From assembly GCF_018595685.2 (NCBI RefSeq), contig NZ_CP092334.1, forward strand, positions 1,392,001 through 1,456,000: DNA of 64,000 bases, given 5' to 3'. Of this stretch, positions 52,854-60,563 are shown in pieces (within the stretch, counting starts at the first letter, position 1; every line of letters begins with the position of its first letter). The notes below the pieces were generated by a model. That model was not told the DNA's origin. It was given only the letters and a program-made list of their open reading frames with translations, and did no database searches. Position numbers and translations under genes: made by a program. Source of the stretch: Flavihumibacter rivuli. Its GTDB lineage: Bacteria; Bacteroidota; Bacteroidia; Chitinophagales; Chitinophagaceae.

Positions 52854-53861
52854 TCAGAGGCAGGATTCCAGTTCTTCCATCATACCCTTGCTGCCAATAA
52901 AGAGCGGGGTACGCTGGTGCAGGTCATGCGGCTGGATGTCCAGGATCCTTTGCTGGCCATTGGTGGCCTTACCTCCGGCTACTTCAACAATAAAGGCAAA
53001 CGGGTTGCATTCATATAACAACCTCAATTTACCCTTGGGCTTATCAATAGTGCCGGGATACATGAAAATGCCCCCTTTGATCAGGTTACGATGCACATCG
53101 CTTACCATTGAACCAATATAGCGCTGCGTATAGGGTCCACAGTTATCCTTTGTTTTTTGCTGGCAATTATTGATATACTTCCTCACCCCTTCATCATACT
53201 GGAAGAAATTGCCATGGTTCACCGAATAGATCTTGCCGAACTCGGGACATTTGATATCGGGATGGCTCAGGCAGAACTCACCAATGGAAGGGTCAAGGGT
53301 GAAGCCGTTAACTCCCCTCCTGGTGGCATACACCAGCATGGTACTGCTGCCATAAATCACGTATCCTGCTGCCACCTGGCGATGCCCGGGCTGCAGGAAA
53401 TCCTCCCTGGTACAAGGCTTCCCGAGTTCAGATACCCTCCTGTACACGCTGAAGATCGTACCGATCGACACATTCACGTCAATATTTCCGCTACCATCCA
53501 ACGGGTCGAACATGACCACATACTTGGATTGGTTACTTACCTCATCATCGAAGATCACTATATCATCCAGTTCCTCACTGCCAATACCGGCACAACTGAT
53601 ACCATGACGGAGCACCCCTACCATCTGGTTGTTGGCAAACACATCCAGCTTCTTAACTTCTTCCCCCTGCACATTCACACTACCCGCATCACCCAGGATA
53701 TCAACCAACCCGGCCTTGTTAACTTCTACATTGATTCGTTTGGAGGCCAGGCCAATATCCCTTAGCAGGCTACTCAATTCACCGGTGGCATGGGGAAACA
53801 TGCGCAACTGCTGGATCGTGAATTCATCCAGGGTAAGGACTTTTCTGTTGATTAAACTCAT
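52854..53861 (-). CDS. fbp: Class I fructose-1,6-bisphosphatase Fbp
   Basis: A 335-residue FBPase of class I, dephosphorylating fructose 1,6-bisphosphate in gluconeogenesis. The diagnostic metal-binding block FDPLDGSGNIDVNVSIGTIFSVYR is complete, as are YGSSTMLVYATRRGVNGFTLD, and GGIFMYPGTIDKPKGKLRLLYECNP. It is a monocistronic unit with a promoter -7 box 26 bases upstream (53887-53894) and its own terminator. Secure. Confidence 0.95.
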   Translation of the reverse strand: MSLINRKVLTLDEFTIQQLRMFPHATGELSSLLRDIGLASKRINVEVNKAGLVDILGDAGSVNVQGEEVKKLDVFANNQMVGVLRHGISCAGIGSEELDDIVIFDDEVSNQSKYVVMFDPLDGSGNIDVNVSIGTIFSVYRRVSELGKPCTREDFLQPGHRQVAAGYVIYGSSTMLVYATRRGVNGFTLDPSIGEFCLSHPDIKCPEFGKIYSVNHGNFFQYDEGVRKYINNCQQKTKDNCGPYTQRYIGSMVSDVHRNLIKGGIFMYPGTIDKPKGKLRLLYECNPFAFIVEVAGGKATNGQQRILDIQPHDLHQRTPLFIGSKGMMEELESCL

Positions 53862-53886
53862 ATTGCGATCGTTTTATGGAGTGCGG

Positions 53887-53894
53887 CAAATGTA
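53887..53894 (-). promoter_or_regulatory. Promoter -7 box of fbp
   Basis: TACATTTG on the minus strand (exact TAnnTTTG), followed by CCGC. Predicted start is about 53883 with a leader of roughly 22 bases. Confidence 0.5.
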
Positions 53895-54026
53895 GAAGGA
53901 AAACTACGGAGCTCATAATGATTGTGTAGTCCGGACACGTTAAAACGGGGAAATTCAAAATTCAGGCCGTCCAACAATAAGGTTCAATCGCAAAAATCCC
54001 CAATTTTACAGCTCCAAATTCTTCGC

Positions 54027-55289
54027 ATGAAAGTATTCAAGTTCGGCGGCGCCAGCGTTAATAGCATAGAAAGGATCCAGCAGGTAGCCAATATCCTCCG
54101 GTTGTATGAAGGTGAAAAAATGCTGATCGTGATCTCGGCCATGGGCAAGACCACCAATGCCCTGGAAAAAGTTGCCGAAGCTTTTTTTGCGGGAAAGAAA
54201 GAGGAATCACTGCAGTTATTCGAACAGGTAAAGCAGCAACACCTGACCACTGCCAAATACCTATTGGTTCAGCACTACCTTGCCTGCGAACAGGAACTGG
54301 TCAACTTCTTTACCGAAGTGGAATGGCTGCTCCACGATGAGCCAGTTCGGGACTATGACTATTACTACGACCAGATCGTTTGTATCGGTGAATTGCTATC
54401 CACCACCATTGTAAGCGCCTACCTGAATGAATCCGGTGTTGCGAACAAATGGATCGATGTTAGGGATATCTTCCGAACGGATGAGACTTTCAGGGATGCC
54501 AATATTGACTGGGATTTTACCCGGAAGCAAGTGAATGAACAGGTAAAGCCATTATTCTCTTCCACCAACAGGGTGATCACCCAGGGCTTCATTGGTGCCA
54601 CTGATGAAAATGAAAGCACTACCCTTGGACGGGAAGGAAGTGATTATACTGCTGCGGTCTTCGCCAATATGCTGGATGCTGAAAGCCAGACCATCTGGAA
54701 AGATGTGGAAGGGGTAATGAGCGCAGACCCCAAGAAATTCCCGGAAGCCACCCTGATGCCGGAACTCAACTACAGCGAAGTGATCGAAATGGCCTATTAC
54801 GGTGCCCAGGTGATCCACCCCAAGACCATCAAGCCCCTGCAGAACAAGGGCATTCCCCTGCTGGTAAAATGTTTCCTGGAACCCTCCCTGCCTGGAACCA
54901 CCATCCATAACAACCCCATCAAGGGCCTTCCCCCCATCATCGTAGTAAAGGAACAACAGGCTTTATTGGAACTCAGCTCAAGGGATTTCTCTTTTGTGGG
55001 CGAAAAGGCTGTTGGGCAACTTTACCACCTGTTTGAGAACCTGAATATCAAGCCAAACCTCACCCAGAATGGCGCCATCAGTTTCCTTTGTGCACTGGAT
55101 GATAAGGCAGATAAGATCGAACAACTGGCCCTGTCTGCATCGGGATTCCTTGATGTAAATGTGGAGAAAGGCTTGAGCCTTTTGACCATCAGGCATTATA
55201 CCCCTGACTTGTTACAAAAGATGACGGCAGGCCGCACCCTGGTACTGCAACAACAGACACCGGACACCGTACAAGTATTGCTGCGTTAA
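54027..55289 (+). CDS. Aspartate kinase
   Basis: A 420-residue aspartokinase that phosphorylates aspartate at the first step of the lysine/threonine/methionine pathway. The N-terminal KFGGASV motif, the substrate/ATP region (TLGREGSDYTAAVFANML...DVEGVMSADPKKF), and the two C-terminal ACT domains are present. It is monofunctional: homoserine dehydrogenase is not fused. ATG at 54027 (MKVFKFGG) is certain; the frame extends 35 codons upstream without sense. Its 3' end overlaps the convergent transpeptidase gene by four bases. Confidence 0.93.
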   Translation: MKVFKFGGASVNSIERIQQVANILRLYEGEKMLIVISAMGKTTNALEKVAEAFFAGKKEESLQLFEQVKQQHLTTAKYLLVQHYLACEQELVNFFTEVEWLLHDEPVRDYDYYYDQIVCIGELLSTTIVSAYLNESGVANKWIDVRDIFRTDETFRDANIDWDFTRKQVNEQVKPLFSSTNRVITQGFIGATDENESTTLGREGSDYTAAVFANMLDAESQTIWKDVEGVMSADPKKFPEATLMPELNYSEVIEMAYYGAQVIHPKTIKPLQNKGIPLLVKCFLEPSLPGTTIHNNPIKGLPPIIVVKEQQALLELSSRDFSFVGEKAVGQLYHLFENLNIKPNLTQNGAISFLCALDDKADKIEQLALSASGFLDVNVEKGLSLLTIRHYTPDLLQKMTAGRTLVLQQQTPDTVQVLLR

Positions 55290-56473
55290 GCCGCAGGCCT
55301 TGATTCAATAAGGATGGTTTGCTTGAGTTTCATTGGAACAGCCTGCTGCTGCTTTACGGCAGGATTCCACTTGGGCATTGTTTCCAACGCATCCAGCAGG
55401 TGTTCGTTCAGGCGGTCATTACCCCCTTTCAGGATACGCGGGTTAATGATATTACCCGCTTTGTCCACGATGAACTCTACCAATACGTAGGCGGTATGCT
55501 GGTCTTCGCTGAGGTAACAGGACAAATCCTTATTCAGCCCATTCAGGTAGGTTTTGAAAGCATTACTGCCTCCGGGGAATTCAGGCAACCTGGTAACTGT
55601 TGTGGGTATCTCATTTTCATTGAAAGGAACTTTTACCCTTTCCTTTTTTACAACAGGTTCTGCAGGGGCAACCAGTTTTTCCACCTTGTTGGGAACTGCC
55701 TTGGCCACGTCCTCATCCACAACATAATTCCCCTTGGTATTCACCATGATCACTGGTAACTGCTTGTTCTGTTCGAAGTAATAGAATACTTCTTTCAATC
55801 GTTTGGCCAGGGGGCCATAGTCCGCAAAATCACGAAGGTATTTGGACAGGTAATCTACACTGCGCTGGTTGTTGAAATTAACGGGGAAGATATGTACAGG
55901 GATAAAATCCTGCCCTTGTGCCTTGGCATAAGCCGCCAGCACGTATAACTCCTCAATCTGGACATCAGTAATGGGGATACAGCCCGTGGTCACACAACTG
56001 CCGTGGATGTAAATATCCCCACCCGGCTGCTCCAAATCACTCAGGTAACGATCGGATGCATTGGGATAGTTCAACCCCAATGATAAATGATAGGTACTCT
56101 TCGGGTTGAATTCATTGATATAGTAGAATCCTTCCGGAACCTGGTAATCGCCCTGCATGCGCTTGGGACCAAGGGTACCCGCCATCGCACAGACCTTATA
56201 GGTTTTGAAAAGTTTGTATGGGGCATTCCTTTCATTCTTTACCCATACTTCCAGTTGGCTATCATATTTGAATGAACGGATGTAGAGATACCTTGCTGGC
56301 CATTCCAAGCCTTTCGCTATGAATTGCTTCATTAGCGTATCTTCTTTCTTGCGCAAGGCTTCGCTGGTCCTGGGGAAGCTCTTTTGGTAATCGATAAAAT
56401 TAGGCTTGTACGCGTTCTGGCCGTAGGTCAAAACCGTTACGAGGAGGCATGCTAAAAGAATACTCTTCTTCAT
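55286..56473 (-). CDS. L,D-transpeptidase (YkuD-like) with TonB-like C-terminal domain
   Basis: A 395-residue exported protein (signal MKKSILLACLLVTVLTYGQ). Residues ~60-185 form an L,D-transpeptidase/YkuD-type catalytic domain with the His-Gly block IYIHGSC and the catalytic Cys165 in TTGCIPI. It would cross-link or modify peptidoglycan or attach proteins. A Pro/Lys linker (~255-295) leads to a C-terminal TonB_C-like domain (~300-395: FPGGSNAFKTYLNGL...VEFIVDKAGNIINPRILKGGNDRLNEHLLDALETMPKWNP). The two are joined in one frame. The gene ends four bases inside the convergent aspartate kinase gene. Confidence 0.82.
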   Translation of the reverse strand: MKKSILLACLLVTVLTYGQNAYKPNFIDYQKSFPRTSEALRKKEDTLMKQFIAKGLEWPARYLYIRSFKYDSQLEVWVKNERNAPYKLFKTYKVCAMAGTLGPKRMQGDYQVPEGFYYINEFNPKSTYHLSLGLNYPNASDRYLSDLEQPGGDIYIHGSCVTTGCIPITDVQIEELYVLAAYAKAQGQDFIPVHIFPVNFNNQRSVDYLSKYLRDFADYGPLAKRLKEVFYYFEQNKQLPVIMVNTKGNYVVDEDVAKAVPNKVEKLVAPAEPVVKKERVKVPFNENEIPTTVTRLPEFPGGSNAFKTYLNGLNKDLSCYLSEDQHTAYVLVEFIVDKAGNIINPRILKGGNDRLNEHLLDALETMPKWNPAVKQQQAVPMKLKQTILIESRPAA

Positions 56474-56643
56474 AGTTTCTCAGGTACCGCAGCTACTGGT
56501 AACGCAGCACGATCATGGGTTAGTTCACTATAAAAATAATACAAAGCTTTGGTAAGAAGAAAGAATTGTCCCCATGGTTGGCTGTTAATCCCGATTTAAC
56601 AAAAATGCTGATTGAAAATGAAGCAAGTAAGCCTTACCCTCCT

Positions 56644-56689
56644 AAAAAAAGTTGGTGGAACCGGCTATTAATGCCCATCTTCCACCAAC
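56644..56689 (-). terminator. Terminator of hpd
   Basis: A perfect 10-bp stem, GTTGGTGGAA (56651-56660) with TTCCACCAAC (56680-56689), followed on the minus strand by seven T. It lies 46 bases beyond the hpd stop; the loop is 19 bases. Confidence 0.75.
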
Positions 56690-56734
56690 TACCTTACAAA
56701 ACAGGAAAGCCTTTTGGTAATAAGGAACTATCCA

Positions 56735-57865
56735 TTACAAGTTACCGCGAACTTCCTGTTCCCTTTCTATAGCTTCAAACAAGGCTTTGAAATTTCCCTT
56801 TCCAAAACTCTTGGCTCCCTTACGCTGGATGATCTCGAAGAAAAGGGTTGGCCTGTCTTCAACCGGCTTGGTGAAGATCTGCAGCAGGTATCCTTCCTCA
56901 TCACGGTCCACCAGGATTCCCAGTTCCTTCAGCGGTTCAATATCCTCATCGATCTTTCCTACCCTGTCCAACAGGTCGTCATAGTAGGTGGTGGGAACTT
57001 TCAGGAATTCCACTCCCCTGTCGCGAAGTGCTGTAACGGTTTCAACAATATTATTGGTAGCCAGTGCCACGTGCTGGCAACCTTCCCCATCATAGAATTC
57101 GAGGTATTCTTCCACCTGGCTCTTCTTCTTTCCTTCGGCTGGCTCATTGATCGGGAACTTCACATAACCATTACCGTTACTCATCACCTTGCTCATCAGG
57201 GCGGAGTATTCGGTAGAGATATCCTTGTCATCGAAGCTCAGGATATTCCTGAATCCCATCACTTCCTGGTAGAAGTCGACCCATTTGTTCATCTGGTTCC
57301 ATCCTACATTACCCACACAATGGTCTACATACAGCAATCCGGTTGGGGTAGGGTTATAATGGCTCACCCATGGCTGGTAACCGGGAAGGAAGGCCCCGGT
57401 ATAGTTCTTCCTTTCAATGAACAGGTGAACGGTATCACCATAGGTATGGATCCCGCTCATCACCAGCTCTCCATGGTTATCGGAGTACCTGGTAGGTTCC
57501 ATATAGGAATGCCCTCCACGGGAAGTGGTTTCCTGCCAGGCCTTCCTAGCATCATCCACCCTAAGGGCCAAAACCTTCACCCCGTCACCATGTTTGTAGA
57601 TATGGTCTGCTATCGGGTTATTCGCCCTCAAAGGGGTAGTGAACACAAAGGTCAGTTTGTTCTGCCGTACAGCATAGCTGGCACGGTCCTTTACCCCGGT
57701 TTCGGGGCCCGCATAGGCCAGGCTCTGGAATCCAAATGCTGTTTTATAGAAATGGGCGGCCTGCTTGGCGTTGCCTACATAGAACTCCACATAATCGGTT
57801 CCTTCTAGTGGAAGGAAATCTGTGGCAGCATGCTTTTTCAGTTCGTTGGCAATGATCGTTGACAT
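56735..57865 (-). CDS. hpd: 4-Hydroxyphenylpyruvate dioxygenase
   Basis: A 376-residue non-haem Fe(II) dioxygenase making homogentisate from 4-hydroxyphenylpyruvate in tyrosine catabolism. The Fe ligands are visible: His in VDHCVGNV, His in GCQHVALATNN and Glu in PTLFFEIIQR. The C-terminal helix with KGAKSFGKGNFKALFEAIE is complete. Start ATG at 57865 (MSTIIANEL) was preferred to an upstream start in a hydrophobic stretch (57898). No hmgA or fahA is adjacent. A terminator follows (56644-56689). Confidence 0.94.
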   Translation of the reverse strand: MSTIIANELKKHAATDFLPLEGTDYVEFYVGNAKQAAHFYKTAFGFQSLAYAGPETGVKDRASYAVRQNKLTFVFTTPLRANNPIADHIYKHGDGVKVLALRVDDARKAWQETTSRGGHSYMEPTRYSDNHGELVMSGIHTYGDTVHLFIERKNYTGAFLPGYQPWVSHYNPTPTGLLYVDHCVGNVGWNQMNKWVDFYQEVMGFRNILSFDDKDISTEYSALMSKVMSNGNGYVKFPINEPAEGKKKSQVEEYLEFYDGEGCQHVALATNNIVETVTALRDRGVEFLKVPTTYYDDLLDRVGKIDEDIEPLKELGILVDRDEEGYLLQIFTKPVEDRPTLFFEIIQRKGAKSFGKGNFKALFEAIEREQEVRGNL

Positions 57866-57983
57866 GGTCAAAAAATGAATGGTTAAAATATGTTGCAAAT
57901 CCCCATGACGGTTGTCTATAGGGTCTTAACAATTACAATAAAAATGGGAGGATCGGGACCTGGGGGACCCGGGAAAGAATGCA

Positions 57984-58076
57984 TTAATGTCCCGCATCCA
58001 TGGCGAGTGATTCCATCAGCAGGGCGTAGTTAAGACGCCTGTCTGCAAAAAGTTTATGGGGATAATCGGGAACCAT
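57984..58076 (-). CDS. Small 30-residue ORF with leaderless promoter
   Basis: An ATG-started 30-codon ORF ending in TAA, with the perfect -7 box TATCTTTG at 58081-58088 exactly four bases before the ATG. It therefore has the same start geometry as folC and the radical SAM gene. The product begins MVPDYPHKLF, is charged and moderately acidic, and has no hydrophobic segment. I do not recognise it. It lies 118 bases upstream of hpd on the same strand, so it could be a leader peptide or small regulatory protein. Coding nature is inferred from signal placement. Confidence 0.5.
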   Translation of the reverse strand: MVPDYPHKLFADRRLNYALLMESLAMDAGH

Positions 58077-58080
58077 GCCA

Positions 58081-58088
58081 CAAAGATA
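58081..58088 (-). promoter_or_regulatory. Leaderless -7 box of the small ORF (and possibly hpd)
   Basis: TATCTTTG on the minus strand, an exact TAnnTTTG match, followed by four bases (TGGC) and ATG. The same transcript could continue through hpd. Confidence 0.6.
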
Positions 58089-58165
58089 GCAGGATTGGTG
58101 GAATTAGGAAGGGGCGGTAGAATGCCCGGTTGGGATTTACGGCTGTCAATTTCCTTTTCCCTGCC

Positions 58166-58173
58166 TATTTTTG
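58166..58173 (+). promoter_or_regulatory. Promoter -7 box of purK
   Basis: TATTTTTG exactly fits TAnnTTTG, 17 bases upstream of the purK ATG. The stretch is T-rich, so chance is a bit higher than for the other boxes. Confidence 0.45.
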
Positions 58174-58190
58174 CCGCTCAATCCCAGTGC

Positions 58191-59312
58191 ATGAAAAAAG
58201 TTGGCATCTTAGGTGGCGGGCAGTTGGGCCGCATGTTATTACAGGAAGCAGCAAATTACCCGGTTGAGACATGGATCATGGAAAACGACCCGGAATGCTC
58301 GGCTGCACATTTGTGCCATCATTTTGTGAAGGGGGATATCAAGGACTTCGATGCCGTATACCAGTTCGGCAAGGGCCTTGATGCCATTACCATTGAAATC
58401 GAAGCAGTGAATGTTGATGCCCTCGAAAAGCTGGAGGCGGAAGGTGTAAAAGTGATCCCCAGCCCGGCATCACTGCGCATCATTAAAAATAAGATCAGGC
58501 AGAAAGCTTTTTACAAAGAGAACAATATCCCGACAGCGGATTTTGCCATCGTACAGAACAAACAAGAGATCGAGTCCTATCTTCAGTTCCTGCCGGCAGC
58601 CCAGAAACTGGGCGAAGGTGGTTATGATGGTAAAGGTGTTCAATTGCTTCATGGGCCAGACGAATTGGCGCTGGCCTTCGATGCGCCTTCCGTATTGGAG
58701 AAAAAAGTGGATATTGACAAGGAAGTGGCAGTGATCGTTGCCGTAAATGATAAAGGCGAAACAGCGCTCTACCCTCCTGTAGAGATGGTGTTCGACCCCT
58801 ACCTCAACCTGCTCGATTACCAGATCGCCCCTGCTGATTTGCAGGAAAAGACCCTATGGCGGATCGAAGCCATTGCCCGTACCCTGGCCAAGGCCCTGAA
58901 TTCACCCGGTCTGTTTGCGGTAGAATTATTCATCGACAAGAAAGGGGAAGTATTGGTGAATGAAACGGCACCCAGGGTTCACAACAGCGGCCACCATACC
59001 ATTGAAGCACATTATTCCTCTCAATACGACATGCTTTGGAGGCTTTTGCTGGGCTATCCACTCGGCAATACTGCAGCCATCCTTCCATCCTCACTGGTCA
59101 ACCTGATCGGCGAAAAAGATTTTAGTGGCGAGGTGGTATACCAGGGACTCGATGAAGTATTGGCCATGGAAGACACTTATGTCCACTTGTATGGTAAAAA
59201 ACAAACCAAACCGGGTAGAAAAATGGGACATGTGACCATTATTGGAAAAGACCGTCATGACCTGGTCCGCAAAGCCCATCTGGTAAAGAGGACCCTGAAG
59301 GTTATTGCATAA
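58191..59312 (+). CDS. purK: 5-(Carboxyamino)imidazole ribonucleotide synthase PurK
   Basis: A 373-residue ATP-grasp enzyme converting AIR, ATP and bicarbonate to N5-CAIR in purine synthesis. Typical parts: GILGGGQLGRMLLQEA at the N-terminus, AITIEIEAVNVDALEKLEAEGV, KLGEGGYDGKGV (ATP-binding loop), ELFIDKKGEVLVNETAPRVHNSGHHTIEA and the C-terminal KPGRKMGHVTI. ATG at 58191 begins exactly at the nucleotide-binding start; the frame is open a further 45 codons upstream without a plausible start. purE is not in the window. Confidence 0.93.
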   Translation: MKKVGILGGGQLGRMLLQEAANYPVETWIMENDPECSAAHLCHHFVKGDIKDFDAVYQFGKGLDAITIEIEAVNVDALEKLEAEGVKVIPSPASLRIIKNKIRQKAFYKENNIPTADFAIVQNKQEIESYLQFLPAAQKLGEGGYDGKGVQLLHGPDELALAFDAPSVLEKKVDIDKEVAVIVAVNDKGETALYPPVEMVFDPYLNLLDYQIAPADLQEKTLWRIEAIARTLAKALNSPGLFAVELFIDKKGEVLVNETAPRVHNSGHHTIEAHYSSQYDMLWRLLLGYPLGNTAAILPSSLVNLIGEKDFSGEVVYQGLDEVLAMEDTYVHLYGKKQTKPGRKMGHVTIIGKDRHDLVRKAHLVKRTLKVIA

Positions 59313-59479
59313 TTGATTTTCATCACCGATCCCCTCCATTCATACGCCAGGTTAGCCATTCATCTAGTTAATCAGGCGTTTCCGCATATTCATAGGTTTT
59401 TACCATAATCCTGAAAAACATAGCTGGTTTAAATCTGTTAATTTTACCATTGTTCCAACCTTAAACAAGCAGCATTCAC

Positions 59480-60556
59480 ATGCGATCAACTATTATAACC
59501 CGTACATTTTTATTTATGCTCTGTGGGACCATTGGCCTGGTATCCTGCAAGTCGAAAGAAGAAAAGAAGATTGCCCCGCCTTCAGGAGCTGGAGGCCCAG
59601 GTAAAGGCAATAATATGCCCATCAGGGTTGAAGGTTTCCTGGTACAACCCCGCACCGTTAGTGAAAAATTAGAGGTCCCAGGAAGCATCATCGCATTTGA
59701 AGCTACTGAACTCAGGCCGGAAGTGTCCGGCAGGGTAACGCAGATCAATATCAGGGAAGGCCAGTCTGTTGCAAAAGGTGCCCTTTTGGTAAAACTGTAT
59801 GATGGTGACCTCCAGGCCCAATTACAAAAGCTGAAAGTGCAATTGGAGATCTATGAAAAGACTGCCCAGCGTCAGGCTGAACTCCTTAAGATCGATGGTA
59901 TCAGTAAACAGGAGTATGACCTGAGCGTATTGCAGGTCAATAATATCAAGGCCGATATGGAATTGATCAAGACTTCCATCGCAAAAACAGAGATCAGGGC
60001 ACCCTTCAACGGTCGCCTTGGCCTTCGCAATATCAGCATGGGAGCCTATGTTACCCCTGCTACGCTCATCACCAATATCCGCCAGGAAGACCAGTTGAAA
60101 CTGGAATTCACTGTGCCGGAAAAGTACAGCAGCAAGATGGCTGCGGGAAAGAATGTTTCCTTTACCCTTGAAGGATTGAAGAACAGGATGTCCGCTAAAG
60201 TGATCGCTACGGAAGAAGCGGTAACGGAAGAAACCAGGAGCCTTAAGGTAAGGGCCGTGGTGCAAGGAAGGTCCCCCCAACTCATTCCGGGGGCATTTGC
60301 TAAAGTGGAAGTTGATTTCGGCCAGGACAATAATGCCCTGCTGATCCCGACCCAGGCAGTGATTCCACAGGCCAGGTTCAAGAAGGTAATAGTATACCGT
60401 GGGGGCATTGCCCAATTTGAAACCGTTACCACTGGCATCCGGGATTCAACCTTTGTCCAGATCACATCGGGCCTGAACGCCGGCGACACTATTGTGACCA
60501 CCGGCCTGCTCTCCATTAAGCCCGAGTCAAAATTGCAAATCACCAAACTGAACTAA
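59480..60556 (+). CDS. RND efflux periplasmic adaptor (membrane fusion protein)
   Basis: A 358-residue adaptor with a signal peptide and lipobox (LVSC, Cys at about residue 23). It belongs to the HlyD/MFP family of tripartite RND pumps: a lipoyl-like hairpin domain (GRVTQINIREGQSVAKGALLVKLYDGDLQAQLQKLK..., IRAPFNGRLGLRNISMGAYV), an alpha-hairpin between them, and beta-barrel and membrane-proximal domains to the end. It bridges the inner-membrane pump to the outer-membrane channel. First gene of a three-gene efflux unit; eight bases separate it from the permease. Confidence 0.92.
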   Translation: MRSTIITRTFLFMLCGTIGLVSCKSKEEKKIAPPSGAGGPGKGNNMPIRVEGFLVQPRTVSEKLEVPGSIIAFEATELRPEVSGRVTQINIREGQSVAKGALLVKLYDGDLQAQLQKLKVQLEIYEKTAQRQAELLKIDGISKQEYDLSVLQVNNIKADMELIKTSIAKTEIRAPFNGRLGLRNISMGAYVTPATLITNIRQEDQLKLEFTVPEKYSSKMAAGKNVSFTLEGLKNRMSAKVIATEEAVTEETRSLKVRAVVQGRSPQLIPGAFAKVEVDFGQDNNALLIPTQAVIPQARFKKVIVYRGGIAQFETVTTGIRDSTFVQITSGLNAGDTIVTTGLLSIKPESKLQITKLN

Positions 60557-60563
60557 GCAGAAG

